64,000 nucleotides of DNA from JABDJL01 sp963664065 (GTDB lineage: Bacteria; Pseudomonadota; Gammaproteobacteria; Xanthomonadales; SZUA-36), in the NCBI GenBank assembly GCA_963664065.1, contig OY760942.1:1054001-1118000 (forward strand), in the 5' to 3' direction. The position numbers and the translations under genes were made by a program. Positions 44,069 to 52,138 of this stretch are shown one piece after another; within the stretch, counting starts at the first letter, position 1; every line of letters begins with the position of its first letter. Under the pieces are notes generated by a model. The model was given only the letters and a program-made list of their open reading frames with translations, was not told the origin of the DNA and made no database searches.

Positions 44069-44081
44069 CTGGAAACTGATT

Positions 44082-45611
44082 ATGCGTCCCAGCCTGAATG
44101 TTTTGAACGACGAACTGATTGCCAGAATCCTGGAAGAAGCCAAGCGCATCATGGCTGAGACGGGTATGGAAATCCGCGGGCCGAGGATGAAAGCGCGATT
44201 GCTGGACCATGGATTGAAAACTGACGAATCTGGAAAGCGGGTTCTCTTTTCAGCCGATGTTGTCGAAAAAGCTATTGCTGATGCGCCCGGTTCATTCACA
44301 TTATTTGACCGTGATGGCATTCCATACACCGAGATCGGCGGTAACAACGTGCATTTCGTGCCGGGCTCCAGTGGGCTGAAGATCCAGGATCACCGCACTG
44401 GCGAAACCCGTCTTTCGGATTCAAAAGATTTTATTGAATATGCCCGGCTTTGTGACGGGCTTGAGCACATTGCCTACCTGGCCACCGCGTTTTCCACCAA
44501 TAAGGATATTGAATCCCAGGTTTCTGACGCCTGGCGTCTCTACATGACATTGACGACTTCGAAGAAGCCGGTGGTGCCCGGGGCATTCAGCGAAAACGGT
44601 GTACCGCGCATGGCAGAAATGTTGCAAATGTTCCGTGCCGACCATGCCGGCCTGGTGGCCAAACCCATGTCAATTTTTACCATCACCGCTACCGGAAATT
44701 TTCGCTACGGCGAAGACTCCTGCCAGAACATGCTGGATTGTGTCGAGGCTGGCATTCCGATCGAAATTGTGCCGGTGACTCTGATGGGGCTGATAGCGCC
44801 TGTCACCCTGGTTGGTGCACTGGTTTTCCACTGCGTGGACGTTCTGACCGGCATCACCATGGCGCAAATTGTTCGCCCCGGGGCGCCGGTATTGTTTGGT
44901 GGTGCCCCCGCGACCTTCCACATGAAGGCGGCGTCTTCACCCATGGCCGCGATCGAGGCGCAGCACCTGAATGTGGCCTATGTTGCCATTGCCAAGAGCC
45001 TGGGTCTGCCCACCCAGGCCTACATGGCGCTCAGTGACGGCAAATTGCTGGACGCCCAGGCCGGTGGAGAAACCTTCAGCAGTGCCTTGCTGGCTGCAAT
45101 CGCCGGTGTGAACTCGGTGTCCGGTCCGGGCATGCTGGATTTCGTGCTGACCTTCAGCCTGCCAAAACTGGTTTTCGATAACGAGGTATGCGGCCAGGCA
45201 TTGCATTTCGTACGAGAAATAGAAGTGCTGGATGATTTGCCAACGGCTGACCTGGTCGCAGACCTGATGCGGGAGGATCACCTGATCACGTCGCCTCATA
45301 CACTGGAGCAATGGCCAAACCAGCTCTATCTCACAGATCCGGTAATCGATCGGGAAAACCGCGAGGCCTGGGAGAAAAAAGGCTCGAAGGAGTTGGACCA
45401 ACGCGCGATAGATGAAGTTGAACGGCGCCTGGCTGCTTACGCGCCTATTGAAACGGATCCCGAAATCGACAAGGCAATGCGTGCAGTGGTCAAGGCTGGC
45501 TTTGAGTCCCAGGAAAAGCTGCCTGAACTTCCTCCGCCCCCTGAGCCTATAGCGGTGCAGCCCGTTGAGGGCCGTGGCAGGAGAGGCGGCAGGCGACGCA
45601 GGCGGAGTTGA
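44082..45611 (+). CDS. MttB-family methyltransferase 3 (intact)
   Basis: 509 residues from ATG 44082, 13 bp after MttB2. Family features: GMEIRGPRMKARLLDHG, FTLFDRDG, AYLATAFSTNKD, FTITATGNFRYGED, PVTLMGLIAPVTLVGALVF and PGAPVLFGGAP. There is no in-frame stop, so this is a non-pyrrolysine member like the glycine betaine enzyme MtgB. The C-terminus is Pro-rich then Arg-rich (GRGRRGGRRRRRS). It is the only unbroken copy of three and the best candidate for the working methyltransferase. Confidence 0.9.
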   Translation: MRPSLNVLNDELIARILEEAKRIMAETGMEIRGPRMKARLLDHGLKTDESGKRVLFSADVVEKAIADAPGSFTLFDRDGIPYTEIGGNNVHFVPGSSGLKIQDHRTGETRLSDSKDFIEYARLCDGLEHIAYLATAFSTNKDIESQVSDAWRLYMTLTTSKKPVVPGAFSENGVPRMAEMLQMFRADHAGLVAKPMSIFTITATGNFRYGEDSCQNMLDCVEAGIPIEIVPVTLMGLIAPVTLVGALVFHCVDVLTGITMAQIVRPGAPVLFGGAPATFHMKAASSPMAAIEAQHLNVAYVAIAKSLGLPTQAYMALSDGKLLDAQAGGETFSSALLAAIAGVNSVSGPGMLDFVLTFSLPKLVFDNEVCGQALHFVREIEVLDDLPTADLVADLMREDHLITSPHTLEQWPNQLYLTDPVIDRENREAWEKKGSKELDQRAIDEVERRLAAYAPIETDPEIDKAMRAVVKAGFESQEKLPELPPPPEPIAVQPVEGRGRRGGRRRRRS

Positions 45612-45643
45612 TACCCAGCTTCAGCAGGATATTGCAGAGGTGC

Positions 45644-47054
45644 TCAGTTCTGTTTCCAAAGCCCCTCTTTTTCGAGATCGTGCATTGCACGCACTATCCC
45701 TTCGCGCAGTATCCCAACCATTTCGTCAATTTGCGCCCTGTTGATGATCAGGGGAGGTGACATGACACACATGTTGATAATCGGGCGCACCATGAGTCCC
45801 AGTTGCTGGCAGTGCTGATCGATGCGCAAACCCATCTGGTAATCATGTTCCAATAAAGATTCGTCTTCGCCCAGAACACATTCGACACAGGCCATCAAAC
45901 CGTGGCCACGCACTTCGCCCACGATCGGGATATCCTCGAGGGTTTTCAGCTGCTGTTGAAAGTAGGGCCCCACCTCTCGAACGTGTTCGAGCATGTTTTC
46001 CTTCTCAATGATTTCGATATTCTTGAGCGCGGCCGCCGCACATACCGGGTGCCCCGAGTAGGTATAACCGTTAGAAAAGAAAATGCCGTGGGCATTTTCA
46101 CCACTGATGCTGTCCATCAGGGCGTCGGAAACAATGCAGGCGCCCATGGGCAGGTAGCCGGACGTGAGGCCTTTGGCGCAGATGATGATGTCCGGCTGTA
46201 TGCCGAATACTTCTTTGGAGGCAAACCAGTGGCCGAGGCGTCCAAACCCGGTTACCACTTCATCCGAGATATATAAAACATCGTGCTCATGGCATACATC
46301 CAGGCACATTTTATGGTAGCCCGGAACTGGAACGATGACGCCGCCGGAGCCCAGGATGGGTTCGGCGATGAACGCTGCAACGTTTTCCTCGCCAAGTTCC
46401 AGGATCCTGTCATTCAATTCTTTTACCTTGTCATCGCGAAATTCTTCCAGCGACATGCCCTTAGGGCGGCGGAACGGATTGGGTGAGCCAATATGGGTGA
46501 AGAGATGAGTGGCACTATCCTGATGGTCCTTATCGCGGGTTTTCCCGGACGCCGAGGCACTCAGGTAAGTACTGCCGTGGTATGCGTCTTCGCGTGAAAT
46601 AATCCACTTTTTGCCAGACCTGCCCAGGAAGTTATCGCGAAAAGCAACCAGGCGAAGCGCAGTGTCAACTGCTGTTGAACCACCGGTGGTAAAAAACACC
46701 TGGTTCAGATCACCGGGTGCAAGGCTGGCGAGTTTTTCCGCGAGAATGTGTTGAGACGTCACCAGTAAGGTTAAACGGCGAGAAATAGGGCAATTCAAGC
46801 ACTTGCCTGGCGATGGCATCGGCCATTTCCTGGCGGCCATATCCAATCTGATTGCACCACATGCCGCCCGGGCCATCGATCAGCTTGTTGCCCAGGGAAT
46901 CGTTAAGGTAAATCCCTTCACCACCGGCAGCCACGGTGCGCTCATTCTGGCCTAGCAAGCCCAAATCCTCCCAGGGATGCAGAAAGTGGCGATTGTCGCG
47001 ATCGCGGGTTTCCCGGGTTAAGAAATCATGGTCATCGTTCACGAATGAATGCAT
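45644..47054 (-). pseudogene. Class III (PLP) aminotransferase, frameshifted
   Basis: Start ATG 47054 with AGGA ribosome site; the longer upstream frame would start inside the operator. The first frame gives WEDLGLLGQNERTVAAGG and LPYFSPFNLTGDVSTH; the rest (LAEKLASLAPGDLNQVFF onward) is in another frame. Removing one base of the AA at 45-46 in 46745-46746 joins them into about 469 residues. PLP features: DAYHGSTYLSAS, DEVVTGFGRLG and the Schiff-base Lys in IICAKGLTSGYLPMG. Family members transfer an omega-amino group to pyruvate or 2-oxoglutarate; the acceptor and donor are unknown. Divergent from TetR 2. Confidence 0.85.
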
Positions 47055-47118
47055 AAAAATTTTTCCTGGAGAGACAGGGGAAACCGAAGTTTTGCTTGCA
47101 AAATTGTTTTGAATAAAT

Positions 47119-47138
47119 TTGAATGAACGTTCATTCAA
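47119..47138. promoter_or_regulatory. Probable TetR operator 2
   Basis: TTGAATGAACGTTCATTCAA is a perfect 20-bp palindrome between the aminotransferase and TetR 2. It shares the half-site TTCATTC/GAATGAA with operator 1 at 28154-28181. Confidence 0.8.
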
Positions 47139-47289
47139 TATGTGTTAGACTACATTTCCCAGGCAGTCTTGTCAAATGTTCACTTAAGGTTGGTTAAGTC
47201 ATTAGCAAGCGTTGATGTGAATTCTACGGGGTATGCTTGTCCAAGATGTTGATTATATTGGAATAACAGCAGACATGAGGCGGTAACCA

Positions 47290-47910
47290 TTGAATTCAGT
47301 TGGAAAACCGAATGGGCGGAAAGCCATCAAAGCCTGGAACAGGCAAAAAATTCTTGATGCCACGGTCGAGGTCATCATGCTGCATGGCATTGCGGGAACC
47401 ACGATTGCGAAGGTGGTTGAGTTGGCCGAAGTATCGATGGGAATGGTTCATGTGCACTTCAGCAGTAAAGATGAATTGCTACGCGAAGTGCTGAAGCAAA
47501 TGGCCGAAGACTACAATAGACACTGGCTCAAAGTACTTGACGAAGCCCCGGCCAATCCCGCTGAACAGTTGAAGGCGCTCGTTCTTGCCGATTTCGATGA
47601 AACGGTGCTCAATCTGGAAACCATTGGAGTATGGTTTGCCTTCAGGGCCCAGGTCAGGGCCAGTTCCGAATACCTGGATCTGGTGAGCAACCGCGAGCAA
47701 CTTCGCATAAGAAAAATGGTATCCCTCATCAAGAATCTGAATAAGGAAGGCGGCTACCAACATCCACCTAAACTGGTGGCTCATGGGATCATCGCGGTTC
47801 AGGAAGGGACGTGGACTGATTTCTTTCTTAACCCGGAAGAATTTAGCCGGAAAAACGCGATCAAGTTTATCTTTCTGATGTTGAACGCGCTGTTTCCGAA
47901 ACACTTTTAA
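47290..47910 (+). CDS. TetR/AcrR-family regulator, BetI-like (2)
   Basis: 206 residues from TTG 47290, the only start near a GAGGCGG ribosome site. HTH at about 18-62 (QKILDATVEVIMLHGIAGTT, MGMVHVHFSSKDELL). The ligand domain has the BetI-like ETIGVWFAFRAQ. It is similar in layout to the TetR at 28266, and both regulators lie next to palindromes with a common half-site, so they probably share targets or compete. Confidence 0.86.
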   Translation: MNSVGKPNGRKAIKAWNRQKILDATVEVIMLHGIAGTTIAKVVELAEVSMGMVHVHFSSKDELLREVLKQMAEDYNRHWLKVLDEAPANPAEQLKALVLADFDETVLNLETIGVWFAFRAQVRASSEYLDLVSNREQLRIRKMVSLIKNLNKEGGYQHPPKLVAHGIIAVQEGTWTDFFLNPEEFSRKNAIKFIFLMLNALFPKHF

Positions 47911-48037
47911 ACGAGGCCGCTGTGTAGCGCTAACGACGACTTTTCGGTGAGGTTTTACTGACGGCCGAGGCTGACTTTTAAAGTCGCGGAGCGAACCCTT
48001 GGAAATACTCAATACCGGGCCAGTAAATACGGGTAGA

Positions 48038-49576
48038 TCAATCGCGGTATTTCTCCCAGCCGTTGATATCGATAAATTCGATCAATGACGGGTTGTTGAC
48101 ATGAATCGGGCCCAACCAGGAATCGATGTAGGTCCGCTGCCAGGCGTGATCTGAAAATGGTTTCTCGAATTTGTAGACATAGCGGTCAATCTTGATAAAG
48201 GCCGGAGGCTTGTCAGGAAACGGGTTATGCGCAATCAGGCGAAGCGCGTCTTCATCGTTGTGCAGGAACTTCCATATCAGATGTATCAGCCACCCATTAC
48301 GGCTTGCAGTAGATTGCGCAGCAAACCATATCTGCCAGTCGATGCGCGGCTGGTATGGCGCAATGAGCGGCAAACCCCGGTCGATATCGGTTGGCTTGGC
48401 GATGAACTCATACTCCTTCCATTCCGTGTCATTGGAGATTAGCTCGTCACTGGTGCCGGCGACGACCAGTTCGTATCTTTCCTTGCCGACATAACCAAAA
48501 GCGCCATAGGTGTTTACCAGGTTCCAGCGGTTGAAAGATGTGTTCATGACCTGGTTTTCGGAGACCAGGTTAACCACCACCGGGATGCTCAACCAGACCA
48601 GGACGCCAAACACGATGAAATGAAAACCTTTCTGGGACTTCGTAAAGGGAATCTTTTGCTTTTCTGCCTGGTTGGCTGCTGTTACCAGTTTTTTTGGGAA
48701 CACCAAGCTGAGCAGCCTGTCATCCAGCAAGATCAGGGCAGGAATCAGCGTAATCCAGTTAAAGAAGGCGTAGTTACCGGTCAGAATCAGGATCGACTGG
48801 AATGTTAAAAATATCAGGCCGGCAGTGATTCGCAACACCCTTGGGTAAAACACGAAGAATGCCGAGATAAGCTGCAGGAACTCGGTAAACATCACGCCGA
48901 ATTTCAATATGAACTGCGGCAGGAAGTGCATGAACGGGCTTAGCGGGTTCGGGATAGGCTGGGTCTCGAAGTGGTAATACAGACAGGTGAAATCTTCCCA
49001 GCATTCCGATCCCCTGAGCTTGATCAACCCGGAGCCGAGATAGAAACGAAACAGGAACCAGCGCATCAACCAGATAATTGGCAACGGGGTTTCCCTGTTT
49101 GGAAATGGCCGCCAATCCAACAGGGGCACCATGAATATCGCGAGGAAACCGATTTCACAAGTCTGGATCTCCCAACCGAAACCATAAAACAGCTGCCCGA
49201 CATTGACGTAAGACAGGTACAGGAACCACAGGATGAACATGATGATCGAGTTCGCAAACCCGAACAGGACCACCAGGGAAAGAATGGCACCGGCCCAGGC
49301 CATCAGAACCAGCAGCGTATCTGACTGGCTAAGAACAAATATGGACGGATTATTCATGAACGATTGCAGCAGCGAGCCCTCGGCAATGCGCTCGACAAAT
49401 AGATTTATGGGCAGGAGGCCCTTTGAGCCCAGCAATGGGAGGACTTGCAATGCAGCGCTGACAAAGGCAAAGAAATACACGAAACCCATACCGCGCAGGA
49501 AAATAAATCGCGCAAGCCAGTAAGACTGCCTGCCGGGCTTCAGTTTCCTGATATCCAGTTTTGTGTCTAATTTCAT
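48038..49576 (-). CDS. Lipase maturation factor-like membrane protein (LMF1 family)
   Basis: 512 residues. About eight membrane helices fill residues 20-330 (GMGFVYFFAFVSAALQ, IMFILWFLYLSYVNVGQLFYG). A soluble C-terminal domain follows with RWNLVNTYGAFGYVGKERYE and APYQPRIDWQIWFAA, the LMF1 signature text. In animals LMF1 helps lipases fold in the ER; bacterial members are unstudied. The DCC thiol protein gene ends 3 bp before this start, suggesting joint work on disulfides or lipid-modified exported proteins. Confidence 0.87.
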   Translation of the reverse strand: MKLDTKLDIRKLKPGRQSYWLARFIFLRGMGFVYFFAFVSAALQVLPLLGSKGLLPINLFVERIAEGSLLQSFMNNPSIFVLSQSDTLLVLMAWAGAILSLVVLFGFANSIIMFILWFLYLSYVNVGQLFYGFGWEIQTCEIGFLAIFMVPLLDWRPFPNRETPLPIIWLMRWFLFRFYLGSGLIKLRGSECWEDFTCLYYHFETQPIPNPLSPFMHFLPQFILKFGVMFTEFLQLISAFFVFYPRVLRITAGLIFLTFQSILILTGNYAFFNWITLIPALILLDDRLLSLVFPKKLVTAANQAEKQKIPFTKSQKGFHFIVFGVLVWLSIPVVVNLVSENQVMNTSFNRWNLVNTYGAFGYVGKERYELVVAGTSDELISNDTEWKEYEFIAKPTDIDRGLPLIAPYQPRIDWQIWFAAQSTASRNGWLIHLIWKFLHNDEDALRLIAHNPFPDKPPAFIKIDRYVYKFEKPFSDHAWQRTYIDSWLGPIHVNNPSLIEFIDINGWEKYRD

Positions 49577-49579
49577 TCG

Positions 49580-50017
49580 CTACTGCATGAATCTTCGCTG
49601 GATATCGGGCGTAGGAATCATGCACTCTGGCTTCTTACCGAACCATTGATAGCGGTGGCGGCCAATGAAGTCATATACCGCATCACGTATAAAGAGAGGC
49701 ACGACCCGGAATACCCCGAGTAACCCCGGCCATCCATCCAGTTGCCTGCAAATGCTGAGCCAGGCATCGCTTCGCAATTTGACCTTGCCAGAGCTAATCA
49801 ATACGAATGAATCGAGATCGCCAGCCTGGAACTGCTCGAAGCCGAGTTCCGGGTCCTCGATCAGCGTGCGCGCATAAACGGACTGAAGCGGTGCAAACAT
49901 GAACTTCGCGTCGGGGTCATGGCGAATGACAAACTGCACCGAGCGCTCGCAAAGCTTGCAAACGCCATCAAACAGGATGGTGCCGCCTTCACCGGGGCCT
50001 TTTTTGTTGTCTGTCAT
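49580..50017 (-). CDS. DCC-family thiol-disulfide oxidoreductase-like protein
   Basis: 145 residues. ILFDGVCKLCERSVQFVIRHD carries the DxxCxxC motif (Cys at about 20 and 23) of the DCC (YuxK) family, thioredoxin-like proteins. Conserved LRSDAWLSICRQLDGWPGL and VPLFIRDAVYDFIGRHRYQWF follow. Coupled to the LMF1-like gene downstream. Function unproven. Confidence 0.88.
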   Translation of the reverse strand: MTDNKKGPGEGGTILFDGVCKLCERSVQFVIRHDPDAKFMFAPLQSVYARTLIEDPELGFEQFQAGDLDSFVLISSGKVKLRSDAWLSICRQLDGWPGLLGVFRVVPLFIRDAVYDFIGRHRYQWFGKKPECMIPTPDIQRRFMQ

Positions 50018-50196
50018 CGCTAGTGTCCTGTCCCGCTAATAAGTACCGTTTCAGCGCGATCATGCCACTTTAGTTTCTGTACGTCACGAATGGCCGCTCA
50101 AGGTGGCTTATACTTTCTGTCCACCTCCGATGATGAGAATGCAGGGATTCAAGCGGGCATTTGATGCCGACATCGAAACCTGGATTAGATGTTCAA

Positions 50197-50961
50197 ATGG
50201 CAATGATAGAAACCAGAAATCTGTCAAAAAAATATCCCAGGCCTGAAAACAAGGCGGAGATGTTTTTCGCCGTGGATGGCCTTTCGCTTGAAATTGAAGC
50301 CGGACAGATTTACGGCATTCTGGGCCCCAATGGCGCCGGTAAGACAACAACCCTGGAGATGCTCGAAGGACTTATCGATATTGACGGTGGTGAAGCATTT
50401 ATTGATGGCATCAATGTCCATGAACAGCCATTTGCGATCAAGCAGATTATCGGGGTTCAATTACAGGCCAACGAGTATTTTGACAAGCTGTCACTGGCCG
50501 AACTCCTGAATCTTTTTTGCGCGCTGTATCATCGTCCTGCCGAGCCGGAGGCCTTGTTGGAGAAAGTCAACCTGGTGGACAAAGCGCACGCCAGACCGGC
50601 TGAGCTGTCCGGTGGTCAAAAACAACGCTTTTCCATCCCCTGTGCGCTGGCAAATAAACCCAGGGTCTTGTTCCTGGACGAGCCCACAACAGGCCTTGAT
50701 CCGCAAGCCAAGCACAATCTGTGGGAACTGGCCAGAGATCTCAATAACAGCGGAATTACGATTGTATTGACCACCCATAACATGGACGAAGCCGAATCAC
50801 TGTGCCAACGCATTGCGATTATGGATCACGGCAAGATCATTGCCGAAGATACGCCAAAAAATCTTATTCAAGAGTATGCGCCCGAAGCACCCGTGGCGCC
50901 CCAGCATGGCAATATGGAAGACGTGTTTCTGGCTCTGACCGGTACCGCCCTAAGGGATTAG
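50197..50961 (+). CDS. ABC transporter ATP-binding protein (ABC-2 exporter)
   Basis: 254 residues from ATG 50197. Walker A GPNGAGKTT (about 46-54), Q-loop VQLQ, signature LSGGQKQR, Walker B VLFLDEPTTGLD and H-loop TTHNMDEAE are all present. It would power the membrane partner encoded 2 bp downstream. Similar to the CcmA/DrrA group; substrate unknown (drug, lipid or polysaccharide). Confidence 0.93.
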   Translation: MAMIETRNLSKKYPRPENKAEMFFAVDGLSLEIEAGQIYGILGPNGAGKTTTLEMLEGLIDIDGGEAFIDGINVHEQPFAIKQIIGVQLQANEYFDKLSLAELLNLFCALYHRPAEPEALLEKVNLVDKAHARPAELSGGQKQRFSIPCALANKPRVLFLDEPTTGLDPQAKHNLWELARDLNNSGITIVLTTHNMDEAESLCQRIAIMDHGKIIAEDTPKNLIQEYAPEAPVAPQHGNMEDVFLALTGTALRD

Positions 50962-50963
50962 GT

Positions 50964-52067
50964 ATGAAGGGATTAACCATGTTCAGTTCACTACCAATTA
51001 TACTCGCCAGGGTGTTTCTGAAAATGCACATGCGCGATCGCCAGGCGATCATTTTCAGTTTGTTTTTTCCAATTATGTTCATGTTGGCCCTGGGATTTAC
51101 CAGCGGCAATCGGGCCCCGATCAAGCTTGGAGTGGTCAATGACTCGCGGAGTTCATTGGCTGATCGGTTTGTTGCAACGCTCAATGACAATCCGCTGTTC
51201 AACATCACTGAAGGCCGTGAGGAAGCTTTGCGAAACGCTCTGATTGAAGGCGATTCAAATATGGTTTTGATCTTGCCCGCTACGTTTCGGGATATGGAGT
51301 CTGCCAGCGAATTGCGGCTACTGGTTGATCTGGGTCAGATGCGCCAACTGAGTATGATTCTACCGGTGTTCGAAAAAGCACTGGTCGCCGTGGAAAGGGA
51401 ATTGCTTGATATCGAGCCGCTATTTTCCCTGACCGTCGAAGATGTCAAAGCACGCTCACAGGGCTACATTGACTTTCTGCTACCGGGCTTGCTGGCATTT
51501 ACATTGATGACAATCAGTATCTCGGGAAGTGGTTTTAACCTGGTTGAATACCGGCGCAAGGGAATCTTGAAGCGTCTGTTTGTGACCCCGGTTCAGCCCC
51601 GGGATTTCATCATAGGCCTGGTGCTTGCCCGCCTTCTGCTGTGCCTTGTGCAGTTATCGATTCTGCTCGGGATTGCAGTTTTCTTCCTTGGCGCAACGGT
51701 GGTAGGGGACTTTGCGTCTCTATATCTTGTCATTGTGCTCGGCACCGTTGTTTTTTTGTGCCTGGGTTTTTGCCTGGGCAGCATTGCCAAGACTCAGCAA
51801 GCGATCATGGCCATCGGCAACCTGTTCATATTTCTGCAGATGTTTCTGTCCGGTATTTTTTTCCTGATTGATTCCTTGCCCGATCTGGTTCAGCCACTGG
51901 CGGCCGTGTTGCCACTGGGTTTCGTCGCCACTGCGCTACGTGAAATATCCACCAATGGCCTTTCGTTGCTGGCGATTCTGCCGCAACTAGCCGGTATTGC
52001 AGTCTGGATTGTGTTCGGGTTTTTGCTGGCTACCCGATTATTTGTCTGGAAAGAGGTCGCAAACTGA
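50964..52067 (+). CDS. ABC-2 type transporter permease
   Basis: 367 residues from ATG 50964. One N-terminal membrane helix (IIFSLFFPIMFMLALGF), a large extracytoplasmic domain (about 45-185), then five helices (FLLPGLLAFTLMTISISGSG, LLLCLVQLSILLGIAVFF, and others). The stretch GFNLVEYRRKGILKRLFVTP is the usual ABC2 coupling loop. Works with the preceding ATPase as a homodimeric pair. Confidence 0.92.
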   Translation: MKGLTMFSSLPIILARVFLKMHMRDRQAIIFSLFFPIMFMLALGFTSGNRAPIKLGVVNDSRSSLADRFVATLNDNPLFNITEGREEALRNALIEGDSNMVLILPATFRDMESASELRLLVDLGQMRQLSMILPVFEKALVAVERELLDIEPLFSLTVEDVKARSQGYIDFLLPGLLAFTLMTISISGSGFNLVEYRRKGILKRLFVTPVQPRDFIIGLVLARLLLCLVQLSILLGIAVFFLGATVVGDFASLYLVIVLGTVVFLCLGFCLGSIAKTQQAIMAIGNLFIFLQMFLSGIFFLIDSLPDLVQPLAAVLPLGFVATALREISTNGLSLLAILPQLAGIAVWIVFGFLLATRLFVWKEVAN

Positions 52068-52138
52068 CATTGAATCGCTTGTTATTATTGAGATGGCTTC
52101 TAGCTATTCACCCCCCGCCACTTGGGAGGAAACCCAGA

